Below, one piece after another: positions 1 through 12,300 of a stretch of 64,000 nt of DNA (position 1 is the stretch's first letter; every line of letters begins with the position of its first letter). The notes under the pieces were generated by a model that did no database searches, was not told the origin of the DNA, and saw only the letters and a program-made list of their open reading frames with translations. This DNA comes from Enoplolaimus lenunculus (Eukaryota > Nematoda > Enoplea > Enoplida > Thoracostomopsidae): assembly GCA_030248215.1 (NCBI GenBank), contig JASANG010002266.1:62001-126000 (forward strand), read 5' to 3'. The position numbers were made by a program, and so were the translations under genes.

Positions 1-2182
1 ATACGAGTTAATTCGAACAGACCTTGCATAATCGCTAAGCAAAGTTCCTTCGAACAAACTTTGTATTATGAAATAAGCTGAGTCCCTTCTGACAGACTCT
101 GGACATAACAGTTGTCGTTTAAATATCGAGTTGACAATTTAACAAGGGTATGGACGGCAACGTCACCAAACATAGGTCGTTTAGAGGGAGTGCGAGTCTA
201 CACGGGATATGAGTGACATTTGTACATGTAATTTAGAAACAAGAAAACTACAAACTTAGGGGCTCGTATATGGGGACAATTTTTTACAGTAGCGTAGGTA
301 GTATAACGTGGATGACCCATAAGGCTATGCGTTACGATTAGCCTACAATTAAGCCTGTAAACCACGCAGATAATCGGGGGTACGGTATTAAAACTAGAGG
401 ACCAGGCGAGTCCATCCCTTACTGGTCTTAGCCTGTAGGTACGATCTCTGAGTTTGTACGATGAAGCCCGCCGAACTCGCAATTCATTACTGAAGGCAGT
501 TAAAACTGTATTAATTAAGTAAATTCAAGAACAAAACAATACAGAACATAAATACAAGTAACGAAATACAAGTAAAGAAATACCAGTAAAGAACCACTTA
601 AACAGAAGCTAACTTAGAATTAGACTGATACGAGAATTAAGTCTAATTCTTGAGAAACACATTCGGAATTAAACTGCATCCTGTAATTCCTTAGAACACA
701 ACTGAGCTGAATTAAGAGAAAAACAACAGTTCAAATGAACTCTCAAAAACCAGTTATTCTGGTTTTAATATCTTCTTTATTTCTTGTGAAATCTCTGATA
801 ACTAGTTGATTTCCTCTTTAATTTCAATTAATTACGATTTTCCTCTTGAGAGGAAACTGGTTATTTCCGGAGTATCTTTATTATCTCCAGAGAATCCGGA
901 AAAGCCAATGCATAAATCCGGATAACGGGTATGTCATTTGTGTCATAACCTTAAATGACATAGCCGACGATTCTAACAGATGACTTTAAAGATTATTTCA
1001 TATCGACCGGGGAGGGAGCAGCGGCAGGGACCGCTCACAAAGCCTGGGCCTTGGTTAAGCGTACGCAAAAAAATAGTGTAAAGTTAAAGCTGGGTCAGTC
1101 CTTTCTAAAAATGTTTAAGCGCAAATATAATTTAACCTCTCGTCACTTTGACAGTTGATTCCGCGCCCAAAGCTTGTATACATTTTTCGAATTGGTAATT
1201 GTTACGGTGTATAAGTGTTGATTTCAGTAAAATATGGCTACAACCGAATTTAGGGAATTTCAGTAGAAACGGTTCATATCAACGAAAGTAAAAAATTTGC
1301 AAATAAATAGTTTTCTGCTCAATTCACGTTCAGCATCTCAGTTTGTTTCAAAATTTACAAAAAAAATCATATGATACTGACAGACAGTGTAGGAAATTTG
1401 AAACACAAAACCGGACCGATACATGATGGTAGCAGACAACTACTGTTTTGGAATATGTTACCCAATAAGTAGAATTTGGCAAAACAGACCTGATCTGCCC
1501 CGTTTGTAATATGAACCTCACATAAACATATTCCTAAGCCTAACGTAAGGATGAGCCTACAATTAAGCGTAGGTCTTGCCTAAGCCTAATTAAAAATAGT
1601 CTAAAACTAAAGCTGTGCCAGTGTTTTCTGTCAATATTTTTAGCTCAACTCACCTCCAGTATCTGAATTTGGTTCAAAATTTACAGTCAATATAATCGTA
1701 GCTATTTAAATATGGCTCCAGATCTTCACTGTGAAATATTTAATGGTTTAAGTTTTAAGCTTCTAGCTTATGTAATTAACTTTTTAATTTTAAATTGACA
1801 AATGTTTTATCTTAGGGCGTTGGAATACCTCATTTATCGTTTAACTTAATTGAATAGTCATTGTTTTAATTTTCAAAAACTATATTTTTATACTTTTAAA
1901 CTTTTCACTCCGTTTTTATTCAATTAAGTCAGAAAAATAACTATTAATAGGATTGTATTTTTTCAGTTGTTTTTTCCAAATTGGCGACCTCAACATTATT
2001 TCAATGACAAAATTTTGCTTTGTTTCCGGGTTCAGCATTATTTGCGGACCTTTGGTAGGGATACGTGTGCATTTTTACGCCCAATTCAGCAATTTGGGTT
2101 TCGGTGTTTGTAAGAGTTCTTGTCTTGAAATGCAAACCGTTTTGTTTATTTATTCCTTAATTTTTGATGTATTCGGTTTTAG
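1..2182. other. Non-coding, repeat-derived upstream region
   Basis: No coding exon is supported here. Positions 1-320 resemble the interior of the element at 9626-10162 (GAGTCCCTT...GACAGACT motifs and an ACGTGGAT end). Positions 1420-1510 resemble the TTCACGTTATAAC element end. Positions 1530-1610 carry CCTAAG hexamer remnants. From about 1895 the sequence is the intron that is duplicated before the exon at 16235. Confidence 0.5.
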
Positions 2183-2388
2183 GCGACATTGAAGAATGTG
2201 TCAAAAATTGCACAGGGGATTTCATGGACGCAATTCAATCGTTTGAAATAGGAACGATTTGCATTGGATTTCATACGTATGAATACTGTATTAAAGACTG
2301 TCCCCAGGGCGAACAACTTTGGGAGCTTGCAAAAGAACGCGATCCAACAAGCTTTTATGAATTGTCTCAAAGTTGTGGAGCGTATTAA
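2183..2388 (+). CDS. Six-cysteine secreted peptide, terminal exon only (copy 1)
   Basis: The exon follows a TTTTAG acceptor and has exactly the length (206 nt) and phase of exon 2 of the gene ending at 16440. It encodes GDIEECVKNC..., with the same six Cys spacing (C-x3-C-x16-C-x8-C-x3-C-x24-C), the shared motif CPQG and AKERDP, and an identical end (AY, stop, AATAAA overlapping). About 51 of 68 residues match copy 2. The preceding intron (about 1895-2182) and the 3' flank also align with those of copy 2, so this is a segmental duplication rather than a retrocopy. No signal-peptide exon is visible between 1 and 2182; it probably lies upstream of the window. The mixture of conservative and Cys-preserving changes suggests both copies code. 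Confidence 0.65.
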
Positions 2389-2393
2389 ATAAA
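2388..2393 (+). terminator. Polyadenylation signal AATAAA, six-Cys copy 1
   Basis: AATAAA overlaps the last base of the stop codon. The arrangement is the same in the paralogue at 16440-16445, so it is probably functional with a very short 3' UTR. Confidence 0.55.
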
Positions 2394-3777
2394 AATGAGA
2401 TGATTGTCGCATATTTATTCACAGTGTTGACTCATTGGTTGCCGAATGAAATTAAATACAACAAAATATTTGGCGGATGTCCAAATTTGCGATCATCGCT
2501 AGCCAATTACAACAGAATTCTTTTATATATACCTAAATTATCAGAAACTTAAAGATATCGTCATTGCACGGTTGCAAAAGCTATTTAACTAAATATAAAA
2601 CGTTGATGCGTTTTAAGTGTAGATTCCGTTCAAGTTTGTGTTTACTGCGTGTAACTGCTGATTCGAGACAGAAGTTCTATCAGCTATCCATGTGACACAG
2701 CCATAATTAAAAAACTGTCAAGAAGATTGTAAAGCTTGCGACGAGTAATCAAAAATTTGATTGTCTACACAGTGATTTTTAGGGACGTCCCGGTATCTGG
2801 TGGGTCTGTAAAAGAGTAGGCTTACAATCTAGACTACATTTTTTGCTTAGGTTTTGGCTTAGGCTTAGGATTAGGAATACTCTTAATCTACAGTTCATAT
2901 GACAGGTAAACCCGTAAAAATTCCGCAGACGAGCGTTTTTATGAAAACTGATTTTCATCATGACCTATGTGAACAATGCTATAATAAATATTTTAGTCCC
3001 AAAACTTTAATGCTGCAAAAGCGTTTTGTTTTATTTTATGTTAACCATGCGACTTTATTTTTAATCTACTGATACGATTAGCAAACACTATTTTGGTATT
3101 ACTGGACCCTTTCTGAGAGCACTTGCATGTTAAGTTTACATTACTCCTTCGAGACTCTAAACCTGACCTTTGCTGCGGTCTCCAGGTTGTGAACCTATGA
3201 GTAACGATCAACGGATGCTCGAAACTGCAGTCGTACCCTGGGCACAGTGGCTATCAAGGTGCTGTTGTACATAAAGTTACCGGAAGCAGAGCAACCAACT
3301 TGAAGGGCTGCACAAATGGGCATCATTTGTTTATGCACCACCGTTCTATTCTTATAAATACAAACGGGCTTAGAATGCGAGTACTCGAGAAGCATATAGT
3401 TACATGCTGTTAGTGCTTATCCAAGTTTTTTAATGATTCTTGTTGCATAACTTCAAACACAGCAGTGCCAGTACGTCTTTACCTTGCGAATGAAAAATAA
3501 CTGCAGAAATTTAAAATATTGTTGCTGCTCGCTACATAATTCTAGTTAATATTATAAAATATAATTGTTCCTTTGTATGTACAATATGTATGCCATGCCT
3601 TTGAAGATTACTGAATGTGGCGGTGGATAGGTTCTACTACTGGTGTGTTCTTTGCAACGGTTGTCTTCCTAAACGGCTTTAAACGTAGCAATATTAAACT
3701 GTTGCAATTTAAGCGTATACAAACGTTTGGACATGTTCGTTATGAATTTTAAACATTTAAGCAGTGGTGTCGAAATA

Positions 3778-4950
3778 ATGCATCGTCCACTTTATAACGC
3801 GTACGCTGTGTGGATTTTAGCATCGTCAATTGACGTCTACTTTTGCTATTGACAGAACAGTAGATGGCAAGTGTATTTCAGAAAAATTTATCGTTAAAAT
3901 TATTAATTCAATTTACAGCTGCGGTCATGCAAAAAACAGTAGTTGTAAACAGTGCGTTTTGTTTATGAAGGATTGGCTCTACTAAAGCTAACTGCGAAAC
4001 AGCAAATGCCAATTGCTTTGATATGAAAATCCCCTAACCGTTCCAGGTGAACTAGAAGCTGTAAGTACTATTCATATAAACGGACAGCTTAATGTCAATG
4101 GCACTAATTTCATAAACAGTAGCTGTCAATTGCGCTACTTTCATAGATAGTAGCTGTCAATTGCGCTACTTACGTAGACAGTAGCTGTCAATTGCCCTAG
4201 TTTCGCAGACAGTAGCTGTCTTGTGAACCAGCACACAGCGAGAAACAAATATATATGTTGAATAAGGTGTCACATATGCCCATACCGGTATTGGCATGAG
4301 GGCCGGCACGTGTATAGAATAAGGCCGGAACGTTTTCCTGTGGACTATTTTATATGCTTTAAACTTTTTGCTTATTCTAGGTTCAGATTTAAGGTTTGGT
4401 TTTAAACAGGCTTATCTTTATGCTTGAACTAGGCTGAGGCTTAGGTATAGGCTCATACTTTATGCTTAGAAATGTGGAATAGGCTTCAAATTTTTGCATT
4501 GAAATTGATTTCAGTAGCGTTGACGCTTGCGGTACATTTTATATATAGAGTAGTTGTATATGGAACGGCAAAATTTAACAGTAGATGCTTTCCGATAAAC
4601 TACCGTGAAGCCCTAGTTGTAAATTGCATTGAACACATAATCATTATCTACATTTACCGTCTAAAATACAAATACTGAGATGGCAGTTGTTGAGCAGACG
4701 GCTTTGCAAATACCGCAAGTGTAGTTACTTCGGTTTATGAGATACCCCATTTACAGATACTATCATAAATTTTAAGCTGGAAATATTCAGAAATAAGATT
4801 TTTGAATGTTAAAATTGTATCGACAGCTTCTATTAAAACAAGCAATCAGATGCCGTCAACGAACCAAATATGAGGAATCATACGACGGCTAGCGTCAATT
4901 GACGATGCAAAAATCCACACAGCGTACGCGTTATAAAGTGGACGATGCAT
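3778..4950. mobile_element. 1.17 kb non-autonomous DNA transposon with 58-bp inverted ends
   Basis: Positions 3778-3835 (ATGCATCGTCCACTTTATAA...) are repeated in reverse complement at 4893-4950 with about one mismatch. The two arms each end internally in CGTCAATTGACG, itself a palindrome. The interior has no long reading frame; it holds a 31-bp tandem repeat and TTAGGC-like remnants. No clear target duplication was found, so the superfamily is open. Confidence 0.8.
4086..4221. repeat. 31-bp tandem repeat, about 4 copies
   Basis: The unit contains AGCTGTCAATTGCGCTACTT followed by a variable TCATAGATAGT-like part. It lies inside the inverted-repeat element at 3778-4950. Confidence 0.75.
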
Positions 4951-5124
4951 AAGTATTCATTAATAAGTTTTTTAAAAAAATCGTAAGGTATAGAACTCTC
5001 ACGTCTGTGTTTAGTGTTATTCAGGTTGTGATAGTTAACAGGCGGTATCCAGGGTCGTCCGACCCAGGATACTTGTTCCTAACCATTTTATGTTTTTTTA
5101 TAGTTTTCTCCTTGTCTTATTACC

Positions 5125-6498
5125 GGGGTGCAACCGGATATCCGGCTCCGGCAAAAAATCGGAATCCAGCTCCGGCAAAAAAATCGGAATCCAGCTCCGG
5201 CTCCGGTATTTTTTCTTGCCGAATATTTGTTTCAAATATGTTATTAAAGTTGTGTTTGCTAGTTATTATATCGAGCACTTAGCAATTGTTTAACGTTTGT
5301 TGTACCTACCTTAAATTCTAATGCCATATATTATATCGAAGTTCAATCAGTTCACACGCTGTTCAGTTTTTTACATACCATTAGCCGTTTAGCCTTAAGA
5401 ATATCGTAGAACATGTCGGCAAAGTTTGCTTGCCTAGTGCGGGGTTCACGTTATAACCGGGGCGGCTTTGGACATGGTTTGTCCCTATCAGACTATTGGG
5501 TATAATTTTGTTTGCTTATAGAACCCATATCATATTCAAAAAGTCGCATGACTGCAATCATCAAGTGTAGATAGCCTTTTGTACTCCAATATCATATAAT
5601 ATTCGTCGTTTTGTCTGCGACTATCATAGATATATTTTCAAATCTCTGCACAGTTGAGGTAACATACCCACATTGTTCTGTTGAATATTATATGATACTA
5701 GAATGACTTATCTGCATGCATATCTATTAGTTAGAACTCAAGTAACTGAAACTACATTCACGGCGGAAACCAGTTTTATATTTGCTTCAATTTTAAGGCG
5801 ATTATTTCAATTGAGAACAAGTGTAACTTCCCATTCGGAAATTTTTTCTCACAACGTAGCTCACATTCCAAAATTCTGGCTAGGACTCTCTCTGGTTGCA
5901 TGCCGGCCACTTTGTGCTTTACGTTGCAGTTATAACGTGAAGATAAGTCAAAACTAAACCTAAGCGAAACAATAGCCTTATATCCTAAGCTACATACACC
6001 ACTATTTTATAGTATATTACAAAAACTGGATGCCTCTGCCGTAAAAGTAAGACGGGCCAAACAAGTATTGCAACGGAACGCAACGTTACATAAACAGAAT
6101 AATGGAATAGGTTCATTGTTAACGTGTTAAGCTTTGTCTCGAAAACACTTATAATATAGGCCACGAAAGGAAGAATTGAGAGTTACGTTCTGATATCTGA
6201 ATGCTACTTGGATACTTTGATTGCTTGAATTTCAATTATTTGTGGAAATATGTAATTAAAAAATGTATGTGTTTGCGGTAAGTTTTGAGTGATAGGCTAT
6301 TTTACGAAAAAACCCATAATTAGTGCGCTCAACCAGTAATTCAAACATTAATATGATTTAATAAACCAGAATACAAACTATAAACTTATAAAAGAATATG
6401 AGATGACATGAACAATCGAATTAACTGTCCGGCTCCGGCCGGATATTAGATTATCCGGCTCAGGCTCCGTCAGTTTTTGGTATTCGGTCGCAACCTGC
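5125..6498. mobile_element. hAT-like non-autonomous element, 1.37 kb, 8-bp target duplication
   Basis: The ends read GGGGTGCAACCGG and, inverted, GCAGGTTGCGACCG. The direct repeat TTATTACC flanks both sides exactly (5117-5124 and 6499-6506), as expected for hAT insertion. CCGGCTCCGG-rich subterminal repeats occur at both ends. Another inverted-end element (about 5444-5943) is nested inside. No transposase frame. Confidence 0.75.
5444..5943. mobile_element. Nested element with TTCACGTTATAAC ends
   Basis: It starts TTCACGTTATAACCGGGGC and ends GCAGTTATAACGTGAA in inverse orientation. The interior holds ATATCATATGATA-type palindromes typical of this family, which recurs near 7160-7250, 9449, 10247, 11368 and 11590-11650. 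Confidence 0.55.
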
Positions 6499-9207
6499 TT
6501 ATTACCTAGACTATTCCAAAACATTTCGAAAACTCATACCTAAAAATTTCATTTTAAATAATTTTATTTTGAAAAAAAGCAAAAAAATTACCTCAAGTTT
6601 GATGTTGCTCTGGTTGAAGGCATTTTAAAATTTCGTACTTTCTCCAAAATGAATACTTTACCACTGGTTGGTTTCACCAGTCTTTTTCTATTCACCGAAG
6701 TTATGGTCAACTACAACCTTAAACTGTATCCTGAAATAGTAAGCAGTTAAGTAATCAGTGCATATATATTTCACGCTACGTTGCCGTTGAATATCGCTAT
6801 TAAAAGAAAATATAAATTTTGAAACCAGATCTGGTTGCAAAGCTTTACGGTAACAGAATTATCTCTCAGAGCCATGAAAAATGTGACCAATGTTACTTTT
6901 AAAAACGTAATCCGATTACTGTATTTATTCTGACAAAAACAACTTCTAATTTCGACGTGGCATCGGTTCACTCTCTCAGCAAGTTTTATTAAGCTTATAG
7001 AAGTACTAATGTTTAGCATACTCAAATGCAACTCGAAGCATCGTTTAACTCCACTTGCCAAGATGAAGTGTAAAGCACGGTGGTTAGATGATATTGAAAA
7101 AGAAATGGTGACCTTCACATGATGATAACAGACAAATACGACAATTTAAATATTGTATGTGTTTATAAGTAGACAAAATGTTACCCAATAGTGTAATAGG
7201 GGCAAAATATGCACTGAATCTGCTCCGGTTTTAACGTGAGCCCCGCATAAACCTGACAGAAATTAAGTTTATTAACAATTTCCGTCAAGATACTGTATTT
7301 TAAAGCTTTTACGCAATTTAAACGATTAATCTTGTTTTTAAAATAAAATGCTCTGGTCAAAACAAAATACTTTAGATTTTTGAGTCGTTTTAAAACTTAA
7401 ATTTACTAAACAACTGAGATTTGAGGCAAAAACTTTTTAGTGGATGTTCAACAAATCAAAAAGTCAGAAATCGTCGGAAAAAATTTCTTGTCTTTTCGGT
7501 AAATTTGTTTCTCTTGATATGTTTTTGTAAAAATTCCAAAAATTATTGTGAACTTCCAAGAAGCCAGTTAACCGTTCTGTTCGCGAGCATCTAAGCCCAG
7601 CGCGAGGTGGTAATGGTAACTCGGAGTCGTACGGGAGCGAGCCACTGCCTAATTGTTTAGCAAAATGGGGCTACTTACTATTTACACGGATTACTGTTTA
7701 CTTATATACACCGATTCCTGTTGCTCATTGATTTTAAGCTTTGTACACGAAGTCGTATATGGTAGAATACTTGATGGCAAGTCTGCACAGGCAAAATTCC
7801 GAGTATTTATGAGCCGTTGTAGGCGAGAAATTTTCTTACCTGACTAATTTACTTTTTAGCTAAAATTGGCGGATAAGCGGAATTTTGTGAGCAAATTTCC
7901 TGTAATTTAAAAAAACTACGAAGCGCCTTTACTGGTAGCCAAGAAGACTGTTGGTGAAACTTTGCTGTTGGACAACAGAACCAAGCCGACTTAGGTACTT
8001 GGTTGGTGTGTGTATAGTGCGTGCACATACGACTTTGGTCCATAAAGAAGCCGTATTTATTCAATAACGTAATTATTTCGGGAAGAGTTGCGCTATTTAA
8101 TTTTTCACTATCAACAATTGCTTCGTATGTCTTCTGACTTTAAATGGAAACCGGTAATTATCGCAAACTGTATTTCAGTGGAGTTTGAAATATATCATTG
8201 TTGAACTTCCTGGTCTAAAAGTCTGAAATTAGGTTGGTGTGATCATTTAAAGGGAGTCGATGGCTACTGTTTGGGTATCGTGTACGTATTATATTTTAGT
8301 CGCGTGAATATTGACATATATTAAGCGATTATTCGTGCGCACAATGCAAGCTTTATTGAAAGCATTAGAGGCTTTGCGCTCGCTTTGATAATGACAAGGT
8401 TTGGGAGACTTCCCCGAATTGCCGCTTGGATGCCTTTAGTTCGTTAATACGCAATGAGTTATAGCAAGTTCATTAAATTTGAGTTAATGCAACTAAATAT
8501 TAAGCCACCGGTGGTTAAATTGATTATTTGCTCCGAGTTGAGTAAATTCCGGTTGAGTTGATTAATTAAATCCGGAATGAGTTGAATTAACTTACAGTTC
8601 TATGCTAAATGGATTCAGCTTTAGGGTTGAAATGAACTCAGTGGAATATCGTAAATACAAAATTGATTCATGTTTTGAACAATTTTAAACTAAAAACTGG
8701 TATATTATATAGTTACTGTTTTTAATTCTTCATAGCAGCACAATATGATAAAGATATATAGCTGAAACGTGTGAATTCACTATAAGCGAGGGTTGAAATT
8801 AAGAAAATTTTGCCAAAGTTCGATCCACCTTCAAATTTACACGAAAACACGCTACATGAAGAATTAGACACAAAAATTTGTGTGAAATAATTATTGTCTA
8901 CGTATAGAATTAATATTCTTGCGTTATCTTAGTAGAAACAGGCAAAATGCCAGTTGGTTTCAAAATAAACGCATCAAATTGCAATCAAAATTCCGAATAT
9001 TTTAAATTAAAGCAGTTTGCAGAAATTATTCTTCCGAACAAATATTATTATTCAATAAAATTTATCAGGTTAAATTCAGGCTCGAAATTAGTCACATGTA
9101 CTTATTTTGGTTTCAAAACAATTTGAATTTCAGCTACAAACTGATAGTGAAAATTAATGTCCGCTATTTTAAAATACTAAATCGTCGTGATCCAAAATAA
9201 GAACAGG

Positions 9208-9215
9208 TATATAAA
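9208..9215 (+). promoter_or_regulatory. Probable TATA box of six-Cys gene copy 2
   Basis: TATATAAA lies 118 bp upstream of the signal-peptide ATG at 9333, which would put transcription start near 9240 and leave a roughly 90-nt leader. Position-based inference only. Confidence 0.45.
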
Positions 9216-9332
9216 CCTGTGAAATATTTACCAGCTTAACCAGTGTGTTTCAGTTGTCAAATTTTCGCGAAATTTAATTTGTGCGTATATTTTGCTCCAG
9301 CCGTAATTTGGTTTAAAAATAAACCGTAAAAT

Positions 9333-12300
9333 ATGAGATTTTTGTTGGTTGCATTTCTTGCCGCTGTAGTATTCTGCGTTGTATACGGTAAGTTCAAAAT
9401 TTATGGTTAACATATTTAAGCATTTTAGCAAACTCAAACGAGCTTCACGTTATAACTGGGGCAGCCCGAACACGTTTTGTCGCATGTTGATTCGCCGATG
9501 ACATAAAATGTTGCGATCTAATAGCCGGTATTACGACAAAATCTGAATGTAACATGATATTGGCGTAAAAATCGCTGATCTCAAGCGGTCATCGTATACA
9601 AATTGCCATGTGTCATATGATACCATGGAGCATCCACGTTATAACGCTCGCGAAAGAGTAAAAAATTGTCCTGTCCCTCCGAGGATCAACGTTGTGTGAA
9701 CAGAGTGGGCTAAGACAGTAGGTCTTATGCGAATAACTTATCCTTACAGAGTACCGACAATATACATATCCAGTTTGGAAGCTTATATTTGTCTTAACCT
9801 TACGGCAATAACATGTTTTTGTCCCTATGCCATATGCACAATGTACAAATTTACTGAGTCCCTCCGAAAGGACTATTCAAACAAAACTGTGTGCGTGTAT
9901 ATACGCACACTTCACACATTTCAAATAAAACGCTATAACAATATCTGCATTACTGCACATACCTTAAAATGTCCATACAGCCCAAAAAACGCCATGTGTT
10001 TTGTCCGAGTCCCTTACGACAGACTGCGGACAAACACCACTATCTAAGTACACCATTATTTATGACCAGACACTCTAGCTACAATTGTAAAACGTACTCT
10101 CTTTGTAGGGGTAAACTGGTCATTTTTTGCATCTGCGCAAGCGTTATAACGTGGATGCTCCACCACAGGACATTTATGCGAATATCACATGATATTCCAA
10201 AGTTCAACTAAATATCATGTGATGCTATGCAGGACAATATAATGCGGGGTTCACGTTATAAATGGTGCAGCTGGGCCACGTTTTGTCACGTGGTATATAT
10301 TGGGTAACATTTTGTCTGCGACGTAACCCAAATGATATTCAAAAAACAGTGGTTGTCTGCTAACATCACGTATCGGTCACGTTTTGTCTTTCAATATCAT
10401 GATATTCCCTACGTTGTCTGTCAATATCATATGATCATTTTGAAAATGTCTACTGAGTCAGCTGTATAACTAGGTTTGGAATATCATATGATACTAATCG
10501 ACATGTAATTGGCGGGAAATTCAAATTTTGGTGGGAAATTCAAATTTTGGCGGGAAATTCAAATTTTTGGCGGGAAATTCAAATTTTGGCGGGAAAATTC
10601 AAATTTTGGCGCAAATTCAAATTTAGACAGGAAAATTCAAAATTTGGCGGGAAATTCACATTTTGGCGGGAAATTCAATTTTTGGCGGGAAAATTCAAAT
10701 TTTGGTGGAAAATTCAAATTTTGGCGGGAAATTCAAATTCAGGTGGGAAAATTCACATTTTGGCGGGAAATTCAAATTTTGGCGGGAAATTCAAATTTTT
10801 GGCGGGAAATTCAAATTTTGGCGGGAAAATTCAAATTTTGGCGCAAATTCAAATTTAGACAGGAAAATTCAAATTTTGGTGGAAAATTCAAATTTTGGCG
10901 GGAAATTCAAATTCAGGTGGGAAAATTCAAATTTTGGCGGGAAATTTAAATTTTGGCGAGAAATTCAAATTTTGGCGCAAAAATTCAAAATTTGGCGGGA
11001 AAATTCAAATTTTGGCAGAAAAATTCGAATTTGGGAGGGAATATTCAAAAGTTTAGCGGATTGTATACGTCTTAAACAACATAATGGAATATCATATGAT
11101 ACTCCAAATCCGTCTTTGAATATCATATCATATATGCTGTTAATTTGGAATATCATATGATATTCAACAATATGTCTGATTATGTCACGTGACATTCCAA
11201 CACTTGTATGCTGAGATAACATGAATACCTGTGCATTGTATAGCAATAGCACATGTTACTCGACTTTTTCTTGTCCGTATCATATGATGGTAACAAAAAT
11301 TCATGTTGAAGTCGAATCAACATGTGACAAAACGTGACCCGACTGCCCAGTTATAACGTGAACCACGCGTAATATGTGCTCACTAAATAAAATACTAAAA
11401 CGTTAGATTCATGTTTCATTAAATAATTTCGAATACTGAATTAGCTTCTATATTCCTGTTTCTGGCGAAACGTTTCTTAAAAAATACTCCTAAAGCACAA
11501 TCAAATGATATTGAATGACAAACAGTAAAGGTCATATCAGGATAGCAAACATTTCAATTTTTTTTAATTTGATAGCGGATCAACGAGCAGACAAAATGTT
11601 ACCTGCTATTGTAATAGGAACAAAACGTGTTCTCGGCTGCCCCAGTTATAACAATTTATAAAACTACTTAATACAAAATATGCCTTGGTCCCAGAGGCAT
11701 CAAAAGTCAGTCGAGAGTATAAACGGGCACCTTTACATCAGTATCTGAAAAGAAATGTGTACCCGGCAGGGTGCAACTTTAATTCCGGTTCCGGTAGGGA
11801 AATCCGCTATTTTTCACTATCCGGTTCCGATGATATACCCGGAATTTTTTCACCAGAACTTTCCGGTATTTTCTGTATTGAAAATTTCCTCATTCAAAAT
11901 TTAAGAAAAATTCCTCATTCAAAATTTAAGAAAAATTTGACATATTATTCTAACTTATTTTTCTAAAACTGTCAGAGCGTGTATTGCCTAAATTTTCAAT
12001 TTGTGCCATAATAAATGCACAATTTATCATGCGTTTCCAGCTACTGCATTTGTTTCAGGATTTTGGCATTCTGTATATTGTGTGTTTGCACCATTAAAAG
12101 CGATCAAATACCGTTAAAAGTAAATTTTCCTATAACGAGTATTTTTTGTTTTCCGATTCCGGCTCTGGTTCCAGTTCCGGTATTTTTGATTTTGTCGATT
12201 CCGGTACTTTTACGGTTGCACACTGGTATCCGGATATTCGTATATATCCGGATGTCCGAAATGCATTTGTGCAACGAAGATGTACAATAATTTTGCAATT

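Larger units (their letters stand above)
9449..11368. mobile_element. Nest of TTCACGTTATAAC-ended elements around a 19-bp array
   Basis: Positions 9449-9500 (TTCACGTTATAACTGGGGCA..., then ACACGTTTTGTC...ATGTTGATTC) return inverted at about 11312-11368. A third copy of the end, in direct orientation, lies at about 10252. The segment includes a smaller inverted-end element (9626-10162), many TATCATATGATA palindromes and the minisatellite at 10512-11050. All of it is in the intron of six-Cys copy 2. Confidence 0.65.

Noticed and set aside
5439-7250. A single 1.8 kb element pairing the TTCACGTTATAAC end at 5444 with the inverse end near 7250
   Set aside because: It would cross the boundary of the element at 5125-6498, which has a perfect 8-bp target duplication; a closer inverse end at about 5943 gives a consistent nested model.
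10509-11160. Open frames of 103-165 codons in three frames
   Set aside because: They run through a 19-bp tandem repeat with no stop codon in the unit; repetitive peptides without conservation.
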